36,591 nt of DNA from Bacteroidales bacterium (GTDB lineage Bacteria; Bacteroidota; Bacteroidia; Bacteroidales; UBA932): positions 1 to 36,591 of the forward strand of contig JAFTYS010000151.1 in the NCBI GenBank assembly GCA_017461285.1, in the 5' to 3' direction. Made by a program: the position numbers and the translations under genes. Positions 24,614-33,332 of the stretch are shown one piece after another. The notes below the pieces were generated by a model that made no database searches, was not told the DNA's origin, and saw only the letters and a program-made list of their open reading frames with translations. Each line of letters starts with the position of its first letter. Positions within the stretch are counted from its first letter, which is position 1.

Positions 24614-27115
24614 ATGAAGAATATTTTCAAATATATAGCCGTTGCCCTCGCAACATCACTGCTGGCACTCGGCTGTTATCCAGAGATCCTGGCACCGGAT
24701 CAGAATCAGCTTCCTTCAGCTGAGAATCTGGAGGTCGTGATCGATGTGGATCAGGCAACTAACTACGTGACCTTCACCGTGACCAACGAAGGTGTCGTGC
24801 CTATGTGGATCTTCGGTACCGAGGACAAGGTCGATGACGGAAAGGCTACAAAGAAATACGCATATACAGTAAACGGCCTTAAGCTTCGCGTCCGTGATGC
24901 AGGTACTCATCAGGTAGAGGTGAAGGCTTACAATGCAAACGGTGTCTCAGTAGGTTCGAAGATCGTGGAGTATTCTCTCGAGAACACATATCGCGATCCT
25001 TTCGATGCTGCTCCTTATATGAAGAAGCTGGCCAACAGATGGCAGTGGAACTTCGAGAAGGACGGTCACTTCGGATGTGGTCCTGATACAGGTGATCCAG
25101 CTTCGTGGTGGTCTGCAAAGGCTAATGAGAAGGCTGACTGGGGTATCTATGACGACGTCATGACTTTCACGGTTGACGGAAAATACAGCTTCGACCCTGG
25201 CAAGGATAACCTCGTGTATGTCAATGCGGGTTTCACTGCTCTCGGAACATCTCCTGACGGAGCTGACTTCTGTGTGGAGATCCCTGCATACGAGACTACT
25301 TATAAGGTAGAGAACAACTGGAACGATGCAGGTATCGAGGAAATCTGGCTTGAGCTTCCTGCACAGAAGAACCTCTCCTACATTCCAAACCAGACCGTAT
25401 ATGACACTCCTCGCTTCCTCATCACAGAACTCTCTTCCAAGGAAGTGAAGCTGTCTGCAATGAATGCACCTAACGGTGACGGTACAATCTCATGGCTCTA
25501 TAACTTCGTGACTGCAGGTGCTTCTCCTATGGAACTTCTCGCAGGAACAGACGGCAACGGCAAGGTATGGATCATGGATTCGGAGGCCAAGGGTCACCTC
25601 GGCTGCGGAGAGTCTGTAGAGAATCCTGCAGGATGGTGGTCTGCAAATGCAAACGAGAAGGCCGGCACTGGTATGTATGACGATGCAGTGACATTCTTCT
25701 CTGACGGCAAGTATGTCTATGACTCAGGTGAGGACGGCAAGATGTACATCAACTGGGGTGTGACTGCAATCGGTCCTAACCCTGGTGCAGAGCCTGATAT
25801 CGATATCGAGCAGGCAGACGTCGAGTCAACATTCACATTCGACGGCGAGACCATCACCCTCGGAGCGAACACTCCTATGGTATATGTCCCTTCTGACCTT
25901 GTATGGGGAACTCCGGTATTCCATGTGACAGAGCTTACTGAGACTACTCTCGTCGTTGTAGCCGAGAATCCTGGCTGCTACTGGCAGATGATCTTCAAGG
26001 CTCGTGACGTGAAGGCTCCTTCAGGTCCTACAATCAACGGTTCCGAGCTTCCTGTAGAACTTTCTGTGAAGCAGAATGAGGTACTTGCTCTCGGCAACAT
26101 CACCCCTGCTGACATCTGGGTTGACCCTGACTTCTTTGAGGTTTCGGGTGCAGGTCTCAAGTTCAAGGCAGTTGACGGTGACTATCAGTTCCAGTATGAC
26201 AAGAACGCTAAGTGGATCAAGGTTGTCCCTATGGTAAGCGGCAACAAGGCTACTTATGACACAGGAAAGGCTCTCTGGATCATCGGTGATGGTGGTGGAA
26301 AGCCTACAGTTGACAATCTTGTCGGCTGGAATACAGGAGAGGCTCCTCTTCCATTTGCAAAGACTGGTGAGAACACATACCAGATCACTCTTGCAATGAA
26401 GGGAGAAGGCGGATCTGTGAAGGTATTCGGTCAGTCAGACTGGGGTGTTGAGTGGAAGAGTGCAAACTACGGCACATTCAACGGAAACGGCCTCTTCAAG
26501 CTCGGTAACGGTACTGACGGTGATGATGGTAACATCTATCATACAGACTCACCTGCAGGCTACTATACATTCACAGTAGTTGACAACGACGGAACTCTTG
26601 ACATGACAGTCACCAAGATGGCTCAGACCGTCTGGGATCCGGCTGCTGCATCAAACCTCTGGCTTACGGCAAACCAGACAAACATGGAGTTCTATTCTGC
26701 TCTTACAGATGCGTGGAGCCCGAATGCCAATCCTGAGTATGTAGCCGACGGCAACCATTATACCTTGACCTTCCCGGCTGAGGTGGGTTCATTGCAGTGG
26801 CAGTGCCAGGTCAAGTACAAGACTCTCGGATTTGCGACAAGTGCTTCAAAGAATTATGATTTCCAGGTGAAGATTCTCTCCAATGAGGATCATCCGAGCA
26901 TCACCATCAAGCTTGTCAAGGAAGGCGACGACAACACATACTACTGTGCTGACAAGCACGCTGTCAAGGCTGATGAGGAATATGTTTACCGTCTTGACAA
27001 TGTTCCCGGCATAGACATGGATGATGTCCAGTTAGTCTTTGACTTCGGAGGTGCTGTGGGAGGTTCGACTCTCGAGTACTACGACATCATTATCCAGGAG
27101 CATCGTGCTGAATAA
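24614..27115 (+). CDS. Large multidomain surface glycan-binding lipoprotein (SGBP-B/SusE-like)
   Basis: An 833-residue lipoprotein (ALGC, Cys21) in the SusE/SGBP-B position. I use the ATG at 24614; an in-frame TTG lies six bases earlier. Residues about 38-125 look like a PKD-type beta domain. Two related modules follow, about 139-300 and 308-464. Both contain GHFGCG or GHLGCG, WWSA, NEKA, YDD and DGKY in the same order. Residues about 470-680 resemble SusF-like DUF5121/5125-type regions. The final 150 residues (NLWLTANQTNMEFYSALTDA, then ASKNYDFQVKI) form a beta jelly-roll-like domain that I associate with beta-1,3-glucan loci. No catalytic motif is seen. Capture of polymer at the surface is inferred from position and composition. 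Confidence 0.85.
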   Translation: MKNIFKYIAVALATSLLALGCYPEILAPDQNQLPSAENLEVVIDVDQATNYVTFTVTNEGVVPMWIFGTEDKVDDGKATKKYAYTVNGLKLRVRDAGTHQVEVKAYNANGVSVGSKIVEYSLENTYRDPFDAAPYMKKLANRWQWNFEKDGHFGCGPDTGDPASWWSAKANEKADWGIYDDVMTFTVDGKYSFDPGKDNLVYVNAGFTALGTSPDGADFCVEIPAYETTYKVENNWNDAGIEEIWLELPAQKNLSYIPNQTVYDTPRFLITELSSKEVKLSAMNAPNGDGTISWLYNFVTAGASPMELLAGTDGNGKVWIMDSEAKGHLGCGESVENPAGWWSANANEKAGTGMYDDAVTFFSDGKYVYDSGEDGKMYINWGVTAIGPNPGAEPDIDIEQADVESTFTFDGETITLGANTPMVYVPSDLVWGTPVFHVTELTETTLVVVAENPGCYWQMIFKARDVKAPSGPTINGSELPVELSVKQNEVLALGNITPADIWVDPDFFEVSGAGLKFKAVDGDYQFQYDKNAKWIKVVPMVSGNKATYDTGKALWIIGDGGGKPTVDNLVGWNTGEAPLPFAKTGENTYQITLAMKGEGGSVKVFGQSDWGVEWKSANYGTFNGNGLFKLGNGTDGDDGNIYHTDSPAGYYTFTVVDNDGTLDMTVTKMAQTVWDPAAASNLWLTANQTNMEFYSALTDAWSPNANPEYVADGNHYTLTFPAEVGSLQWQCQVKYKTLGFATSASKNYDFQVKILSNEDHPSITIKLVKEGDDNTYYCADKHAVKADEEYVYRLDNVPGIDMDDVQLVFDFGGAVGGSTLEYYDIIIQEHRAE

Positions 27116-27130
27116 TATCTGTTAATCTAT

Positions 27131-27174
27131 GGCAGGGACAAAAGTCAGTACCGGGCTTTGCCCCTGCCTTTTTT
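27131..27174 (+). terminator. Intrinsic terminator/attenuator inside the PUL operon
   Basis: GGCAGGG (27131-27137) pairs with CCCTGCC (27162-27168), with an inner GGGC/GCCC stem, followed by six T (27169-27174). It lies 15 bases after the glycan-binding gene stop and 14 bases before the GH16 start. No clear promoter follows, so partial read-through is expected. Confidence 0.8.
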
Positions 27175-27187
27175 ATAATTGCACTTC

Positions 27188-28696
27188 ATGATGAAGATCA
27201 TACTTGGACTTTTATTCTCGTTTATGGCCCTTAACGGCTGTAAGGAGCCGGAACCTGTGGATAATCCTGAAACATCCCTGACTCTGAACGTCGAGGCGGT
27301 TTCCGTTCAGTACGAAGCGGCAGAGGTAGTCATCTCTGTCACTTCAGACGGTGACTGGGGCGTTTCGTCGCAGGACAAGACATGGGTCAATGTTTCACCC
27401 GGAGGAGGCGGATCCGGTACTTCCGATGTCACGGTAAAGATCGATGAAAACAAGACCGGGGATATCCGCGAGACGGAGCTCATATTCAGAACTGCTTCCG
27501 CCAAGATGTCGGTTCCTGTCAGACAGAACTACAAGATCGACGAGGTCGCCATATCCGATGCCGGCTTCAAGGCGGCTCTTGTCAGGGAATATGACGCCGA
27601 CGGAGACGGAATTCTCAGCACCAAGGAGGCGGCAGTGATCACAGAGATCAAGGTGCCCGGCTGCGGGATCAAGGCCATGCCGGAGCTGAACACGACATTC
27701 AAGGACATCACTTATCTTGACTGTTCGGACAATGAACTTACCGTACTTGACCTGACAGGCATGGCGAAACTGAAATATCTCGACTGCTCAGGCAACAGAC
27801 TCACGGAACTGGATCTCATGCATCAGGTAGGACTCGAGACCATGGATGCCACCGGCAATCCTGATCTTGCGAAGATCTATGTGTGGACTCTCTTCGAGGC
27901 TCCGAAGGGATTTTCAAAACCTGATACTGCCGAGTATGTGGAGCCGGAAATATCGACTCCTGCAGGTTACACTCTGGTATGGCAGGAGGAGTTCAATGCT
28001 TCCGAAACCGGACTTCCCGATACGGAAAAATGGTGGTACGAGACAGCCGAGCCGGGTTGGGTGAACAACGAACTTCAGACTTATATCGCCGGTCGCAAAG
28101 GTGATATCGTCACTGCTGACGTAAGCAACGGAACCCTCAAGATCCGTGCGATCAAGGATGGTGACAGAGTATATTCTGCCAGAGTGAACACACATGAAGG
28201 ATGGACCTACGGATGGTTCGAGGCAAGTCTCAAGCTCCCTGAAGGCAAGGGAACATGGCCTGCATTCTGGATGATGCCTACGGTATGGTCCGGATGGCCT
28301 GACGGAGGTGAGATCGACATCATGGAACATGTCGGCTGCGTGCCTACGGAGGTTTCCTCTTCAATCCACTGCAAGCAATACTACCATGCCATCGGCACTC
28401 AGAAGACAGCCGCACGCAAGATCGCAAGCGTGATGGAAGAGTTCCATGTCTATGCTCTCGAGTGGACTCCTGAGTACATCAGGACCTATGTTGACGGTGA
28501 ACTTCTCTTCGAATACAATCCGGACAGGTATCCTGCAGGCAGGAATGAAAAGACCTGGCCGTTCAACAAGCCTTTCCAGCTCAAGCTCAATCTCGCATGG
28601 GGCGGCGACTGGGGCGGAATGTATGGAGTCGATGAGAGCTGTCTGCCGGCTACTTACGAGATCGACTATGTACGTGTATTCCAAAAACCTGAATAA
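27188..28696 (+). CDS. GH16 endo-beta-glucanase lipoprotein with BACON and LRR-like regions
   Basis: A 502-residue surface lipoprotein (ALNGC, Cys18) that should cut beta-1,3- or mixed-linkage glucan. The start is the ATG at 27188, since the in-frame TTG at 27179 is next to the terminator. Domains: BACON-like (about 30-112, ending VPVRQ); a helical segment with an EF-hand-like loop, DADGDGILSTKEA, near 136-148; a short leucine-rich stretch (about 170-235, LDCSDNELTVLDLTGMAKLK); and the GH16 catalytic domain (about 258-502). Its active-site motif GEIDIMEHVG gives nucleophile Glu375, helper Asp377 and acid/base Glu380. EFNASETGLPDTEKW and DYVRVFQK are typical laminarinase-type ends. It is followed eight bases later by GH3. 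Confidence 0.94.
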   Translation: MMKIILGLLFSFMALNGCKEPEPVDNPETSLTLNVEAVSVQYEAAEVVISVTSDGDWGVSSQDKTWVNVSPGGGGSGTSDVTVKIDENKTGDIRETELIFRTASAKMSVPVRQNYKIDEVAISDAGFKAALVREYDADGDGILSTKEAAVITEIKVPGCGIKAMPELNTTFKDITYLDCSDNELTVLDLTGMAKLKYLDCSGNRLTELDLMHQVGLETMDATGNPDLAKIYVWTLFEAPKGFSKPDTAEYVEPEISTPAGYTLVWQEEFNASETGLPDTEKWWYETAEPGWVNNELQTYIAGRKGDIVTADVSNGTLKIRAIKDGDRVYSARVNTHEGWTYGWFEASLKLPEGKGTWPAFWMMPTVWSGWPDGGEIDIMEHVGCVPTEVSSSIHCKQYYHAIGTQKTAARKIASVMEEFHVYALEWTPEYIRTYVDGELLFEYNPDRYPAGRNEKTWPFNKPFQLKLNLAWGGDWGGMYGVDESCLPATYEIDYVRVFQKPE

Positions 28697-28704
28697 GCTT
28701 TAAA

Positions 28705-30915
28705 ATGAAGATAAAGAATATGATCATGGGAGCCTTGGCTATGCTTGTGGCAGCATCCTGCACTCCCAAAAGCGAAATTGACAGGAAGGTCGATGACCTC
28801 CTGAAACAGATGACCCTTCGCGAGAAGATCGGCCAGATGAACCAGCTTTCGGGCGGTGCATGGGTGGCGGACCAGGCTGCGAAGGGAGAAGTCGGATCCA
28901 TCCTCAACTGCGTGGATCCTGCAGAGATCAATGCGGTGCAGAAGGCAGCGGTGGAGCGGAGCCGTCTCGGAATCCCGGTATTGGTGGCACGAGATGTCAT
29001 CCACGGATTCCACACGATGTTCCCTATCCCTCTCGGCCTTGCCGCAACCTTCAACCCTGATGTTGTGGAGCAGGGGGCGCGTGTCGCTGCCGTGGAAGCT
29101 ACTGCAAGCGGCGTGAGGTGGACATTCTCTCCTATGCTTGACGTGGCACGCGATCCACGTTGGGGCCGTGTGGCAGAAGGCTCGGGAGAAGATCCGTATC
29201 TCGATGTGCAGATGGGTCTTGCGATGGTGCGTGGCTATCAGGGCGATGACCTCGGAGACCCTACAGCCCTCGCAGCCTGCATCAAGCATTTTGTAGGCTA
29301 CGGTGCGGCTGAAGGCGGCCGAGACTACAACACAACGGTGATAACAGAACGCATGCTCCGCAATACATATTTCCCTGCGTTCAAGGCGACAGCAGAGATA
29401 GGTGCAGCTACTCTCATGACTTCGTTCAACGAGATTGACGGCATCCCTTCAACGGGCAACAGATGGCTTCTCAAGGACGTTCTCCGCGATGAGTGGGGAT
29501 GGGCCGGAATGGTCGTGACCGACTGGAATTCCGCCGGAGAGATGATCGCGCACGGATTCTCGCGTGACCTTAAGCACACCGCAGAGCAGGCTATCAATGC
29601 AGGTGTCGATATGGATATGATGTCATACGGCTTCATCCAGTATGCCGAAGAACTTGTAAGGGAAGGCAAGGTGTCCGAGAAGGAGATCGACCGTGCGGTT
29701 CGCAATATCCTCAAGCTCAAGTTCGAACTCGGTCTCTTCGAGAATCCTTATGTTGACGAGACCCTTTCGGCGAAGGTTGACTATGCACCTGAGCATCTTG
29801 CCGCAGCGAAGCAGGCGGCTCTCGAGTCTGCAATCCTTCTCAAGAATGACGGTGGCGTGCTTCCTCTCGACAAGGCAAGGACCATTCTTGTGACCGGACC
29901 TCTTGCCGATGCTCCGTATGAGCAGATGGGAACCTGGGCGTTCGACGGCCAGAAGGAACGCACCGTGACTCCGCTCGCGGCTCTTCGCGAGGAGTACAAT
30001 GTCATCTGGGTTCCGGGTCTGGACTACAGCCGTGACAAGTCGAAGGCTCAGTTCGCTAAGGTGCGTTCTGCCGCTTCAAGAGCTGATGCGGTGGTTGTTG
30101 TGGTCGGAGAAGAGGCCATACTTTCAGGTGAAGCCCATTCACTCTCGGATCTCAACCTTCAGGGTGCTCAGAGCGAGCTCATTGCCGAGGCAAAGAAGGC
30201 AGGAAAGCCTGTTGTCGTGGTGGTTATGGCAGGTCGTCCGCTCACAATCGAGCGTGATCTCGCGAACTGCGACGCAATGCTTTACTCATATCATCCGGGC
30301 ACGATGGGAGGTCCGGCCATTGCAGACCTGATCAAGGGCAAGGCCGTTCCTTCAGGAAAGTCTCCTATGACATTCCTCCGCGATGCGGGACAGGCGCCTT
30401 TCTATTACAATCATAACAATTCAGGACGTCCTTGCAACGGTACAGAGACTCTTCTTGATGACATTCCTATTGCAGCGGGTCAGACATCCCTCGGATGTAC
30501 ATCCTATTATCTTGACACGGGATACGGCCCTCTCTTCCCGTTCGGATACGGCCTCAGCTACACCACATTCGAGTATGGCACTCCTGTGCTTGAGAAGTCC
30601 GAACTCGGAAAGTCGGATGTCCTCAAAGTCAGCTTCGACCTTAAGAACACAGGAAAGAGAGCGGCGACTGAAGTGGCTCAGCTCTATGTCCAGGACTGTG
30701 TGGGTTCGGTTGTACGCCCTGTGAAGGAACTCAAGAGATTCGAGCGTGTGGAGCTTGCTCCGGGCGAGACAAAGACCGTGACTTTCGAACTTCCTGTGGC
30801 CGAGCTTGCATTCTGGAACTTCGATATGGAATATGTAGTCGAGCCGGGTGACTTCAGACTTTGGGTGGCAGGTGACTCGGCTTCCGGAAATCCTGTTGAC
30901 TTTGCAGTCAGGTAA
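28705..30915 (+). CDS. GH3 beta-glucosidase lipoprotein (BglX-like)
   Basis: A 736-residue exported glycosidase with a lipobox (VAASC, Cys19), so membrane-anchored, probably facing the periplasm. The TIM barrel spans about 22-350: the start QMTLREKIGQMNQL, RDVIHGFHTMFPIPLG, the KHFVGYGAAEGGRDYN loop, and nucleophile Asp273 in MVVTDWNS. The alpha/beta sandwich covers about 370-570, with the likely acid/base Glu in GEEAILSGEAHS. A C-terminal fibronectin-III-like domain spans about 640-736. Family members remove glucose from beta-glucan oligomers. The context, eight bases after GH16 and five bases before the CotH gene, supports a beta-1,3-glucan pathway, although beta-1,4- or beta-1,6-linkages cannot be excluded. 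Confidence 0.95.
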   Translation: MKIKNMIMGALAMLVAASCTPKSEIDRKVDDLLKQMTLREKIGQMNQLSGGAWVADQAAKGEVGSILNCVDPAEINAVQKAAVERSRLGIPVLVARDVIHGFHTMFPIPLGLAATFNPDVVEQGARVAAVEATASGVRWTFSPMLDVARDPRWGRVAEGSGEDPYLDVQMGLAMVRGYQGDDLGDPTALAACIKHFVGYGAAEGGRDYNTTVITERMLRNTYFPAFKATAEIGAATLMTSFNEIDGIPSTGNRWLLKDVLRDEWGWAGMVVTDWNSAGEMIAHGFSRDLKHTAEQAINAGVDMDMMSYGFIQYAEELVREGKVSEKEIDRAVRNILKLKFELGLFENPYVDETLSAKVDYAPEHLAAAKQAALESAILLKNDGGVLPLDKARTILVTGPLADAPYEQMGTWAFDGQKERTVTPLAALREEYNVIWVPGLDYSRDKSKAQFAKVRSAASRADAVVVVVGEEAILSGEAHSLSDLNLQGAQSELIAEAKKAGKPVVVVVMAGRPLTIERDLANCDAMLYSYHPGTMGGPAIADLIKGKAVPSGKSPMTFLRDAGQAPFYYNHNNSGRPCNGTETLLDDIPIAAGQTSLGCTSYYLDTGYGPLFPFGYGLSYTTFEYGTPVLEKSELGKSDVLKVSFDLKNTGKRAATEVAQLYVQDCVGSVVRPVKELKRFERVELAPGETKTVTFELPVAELAFWNFDMEYVVEPGDFRLWVAGDSASGNPVDFAVR

Positions 30916-30920
30916 CAAAT

Positions 30921-32588
30921 ATGAAGAAAGTCATGTCATATATCATTCTGGTCTCCTTCATTTCTCTATTCCTTTCATGTGAAGAAGAAATGAAGGAGGC
31001 TGAAAAGCTGCAGCCCGAAGGTTTTGTGGAACTCGTTGAGGCATATGAGGCCGGCAAGGTGTTTTCATCTTCGAAGCATGCTTCCGGCGCATGCGCCCTG
31101 TCATTCGATGACGGTACGGTCCTGAATATTGCAGAAACGGCATTCCGGATTCATGACTGCACATCCTCCAATCCGTCTGTGGTGAGCAGGAACGGAGGCT
31201 GGTGGTGTGTGGGCGGCGTGACCTTCCCGATAGAAGTACTCGATGGAGTTCCTGCATCGCAATCCTTTCCTGTCTATGTCTATTTCGATTCCATGACTCT
31301 CTATGTACATGCCAGCAACGGAGAAATCCTGAAGTTCCCGAGCGTAGCTATGAAAGAGCAGGATGAACAGGAAAAGGAGAATGCGAAGCTGCAGAACATC
31401 CCGGTGGTACGTATAACTACGGCCGGGGGAGCCGGAATATATGACAAGAAGAACTATGTTGACGGTACGATCACCATCACTGACCCTGAGAAGATGTACA
31501 GCGATGTGACCGAATTCACCGCCGACATGGGCATTCGCGGGCGCGGCAATTCCACATGGGGATGGCCGAAGAAGCCTTGGAAGGTGAAGCTCGACGAGAA
31601 GGCATCGCTTCTCGGCATGCCGGCTGACAAGGAGTGGGCTCTGTTGGCAAATTATTCAGACAGGACCCTTCTGCGCAACATAGTGGCCATGAAACTTTCC
31701 GAGATATGCGGCTTCTCATGGACACCCCGCATGCGCAGTGTAGAGGTCTATCTTAACGACAAGTATCAGGGCGTATATACTCTCTGTGAGCACAAGAAGG
31801 TCTCCAAGGACCGTGTGAACATAGATGTGGCCGGTGAAAATGACAATGATGCAGAGGCAGTTACAGGCGGCTATTACCTCGAGATAGAGGAAAATCAGGA
31901 CGAAACGACATGCTGGTGGACGGGAATGGAAGTACCGATGATGTTCAGCGATCCTGAGGAGCCGACCCCTGCACAGTATGTATATGTCACAGGCCTTTTC
32001 GAAGAGTTCGAACAGGTGCTTCAGAGTTCTTCCTTCGCAGATCCGTCGGAGGGATACCATGCCTATATCGACGTGGATTCTTTCATCGATTTTTACATTG
32101 TGCAGGAACTGACCAAGAATATTGACGGCAATATGCGCAAGAGTTCCTTCATTACCATCGAGAGGGGAGGGAAGATGGAAATGTATCACCTCTGGGACTT
32201 CGATCTCACCCTCGGTAACTGCGGCTATTTTGACGGACGTGTCGGAAACGGTCCTGAAGGATTCTGGATCAGGGACTTCAACTCCAAAGGAGTATATGGC
32301 AAGGGATGGTTCCACAGACTTTTCGAGGACCCGGCCTTTATCGATGCCGTTCAGAAAAGATGGAACGAGCTGATGCCTGAATTTGAAAAGATTCCTGAGT
32401 TCATCGATGACCAGGCATTCCGCCTTGAACCTGCCCGCAAGCGCAATTTCGAAAAATGGAACATAAACGAGTCCGTTGACTGGGTGAATTTCCCTTCACT
32501 CGGATCTTATGAAAAGGAACTCGAATATCTTAAGGACTTCTATTCCGACCGTCTCGAATGGCTCGATACGGAATTGAACAGATTATAG
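30921..32588 (+). CDS. CotH kinase-domain lipoprotein
   Basis: A 555-residue exported lipoprotein (FLSC, Cys20). Residues about 30-145 form a small N-terminal region of a type often seen before surface domains. The CotH domain covers about 160-500: GIRGRGNSTWGWPKKPWKVK near 204-223, EWALLANYSDRTLLRN near 238-253, YQGVYTLCEHKKV, and the metal/catalytic-type motif HLWDFDLTLGN near 423-433 (Asp426, Asp428). In spores CotH is an atypical kinase that phosphorylates coat proteins; the Bacteroidetes surface members have no settled function. As last gene of the PUL transcript, five bases after GH3 and before a strong terminator, it is probably co-expressed with glucan use. Whether it acts as a kinase, a carbohydrate-active protein or otherwise is unknown. 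Confidence 0.88.
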   Translation: MKKVMSYIILVSFISLFLSCEEEMKEAEKLQPEGFVELVEAYEAGKVFSSSKHASGACALSFDDGTVLNIAETAFRIHDCTSSNPSVVSRNGGWWCVGGVTFPIEVLDGVPASQSFPVYVYFDSMTLYVHASNGEILKFPSVAMKEQDEQEKENAKLQNIPVVRITTAGGAGIYDKKNYVDGTITITDPEKMYSDVTEFTADMGIRGRGNSTWGWPKKPWKVKLDEKASLLGMPADKEWALLANYSDRTLLRNIVAMKLSEICGFSWTPRMRSVEVYLNDKYQGVYTLCEHKKVSKDRVNIDVAGENDNDAEAVTGGYYLEIEENQDETTCWWTGMEVPMMFSDPEEPTPAQYVYVTGLFEEFEQVLQSSSFADPSEGYHAYIDVDSFIDFYIVQELTKNIDGNMRKSSFITIERGGKMEMYHLWDFDLTLGNCGYFDGRVGNGPEGFWIRDFNSKGVYGKGWFHRLFEDPAFIDAVQKRWNELMPEFEKIPEFIDDQAFRLEPARKRNFEKWNINESVDWVNFPSLGSYEKELEYLKDFYSDRLEWLDTELNRL

Positions 32589-32611
32589 GTTAGTAATACG
32601 GTTAGAACGCG

Positions 32612-32645
32612 ACCGGCTCTGCCTGTGAGGGTAGAGCCGGTTTTG
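32612..32645 (+). terminator. Intrinsic terminator ending the PUL operon
   Basis: A 12-bp stem (ACCGGCTCTGCC at 32612-32623, GGTAGAGCCGGT at 32630-32641, one G-U pair) with a 6-base loop is followed by TTTT. It lies between convergent CotH and recO genes. Confidence 0.85.
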
Positions 32646-32652
32646 CTGTCAA

Positions 32653-33306
32653 TCAGCTGAACAGTTCGCGCAATACCTTGAGGGAATTGATGTTGACTGC
32701 AGATTCGCTGTGGAATTCTATGTATCTTAGGATACCCTCTGCTATTTCATTCCTTACCGCTCCGGAAAGAGGGATCAGCATTGATCCGGCAAAAGATTCC
32801 TGCATGAATCTTTCCACTGTCCTGTGGTGCTCTCCTGTGAACGGTCTCATGTCCTGTGATTCGGGACTGAATCCCAGAGACACGGCAAGTTCCAGCAGGA
32901 ACCTGATGTGGAAATTGCTGAAATCGCTTTCCATCGAATCCAGGAGCTGAATGCTCTTTTCGCACCATTCATACAGTCCCTGCTCATTGCCTCCTTCCTT
33001 TACCACCCTGTAGAGGACTTCGCTCATGAACAGGGTCATGGTGTTCTTGAACATGTTGCTCCTGATCCCGTTCAGAGGATACTTCGGAGTGAGGTTCCTT
33101 GCTGTGTAAAGTCTTGATTTAGAGGTTTCCGTTATGTCGGCCTCAAGTATGGTGAGAGGAAGAAAAAGCGAGGCCATCGGCTTTCTGCCGATTCCCCGCA
33201 CTAAAAATCCACGCCTTCCATACTCCTTGCTCAGAGTATGAAGCACAACCGAATTCTCGCCGAACTTGGTGGTATGCAGAACGATCAATTCGGTGTTTGT
33301 CGTCAT
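32653..33306 (-). CDS. recO: DNA repair protein RecO
   Basis: A 217-residue recombination mediator that works with RecR to load RecA onto SSB-coated DNA, in the cytosol. The N-terminal OB-fold covers about 1-80 (ELIVLHTTKFGENSVVLHTL, then FLVRGIGRKP). A helical domain follows (MFKNTMTLFMSEVLYRVVKE, then FLLELAVSLGFSPES). The zinc-binding cysteines found in many RecO proteins are absent; only one Cys is present, which is common in Bacteroidetes members. It is a little shorter than the usual 230-250 residues. It lies 26 bases downstream of rdgB on the same strand and is probably co-transcribed with it. Its 3' end is convergent with the PUL operon terminator. Confidence 0.9.
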   Translation of the reverse strand: MTTNTELIVLHTTKFGENSVVLHTLSKEYGRRGFLVRGIGRKPMASLFLPLTILEADITETSKSRLYTARNLTPKYPLNGIRSNMFKNTMTLFMSEVLYRVVKEGGNEQGLYEWCEKSIQLLDSMESDFSNFHIRFLLELAVSLGFSPESQDMRPFTGEHHRTVERFMQESFAGSMLIPLSGAVRNEIAEGILRYIEFHSESAVNINSLKVLRELFS

Positions 33307-33332
33307 GTCAGGATGTTTTGATCCTCAGTTGG

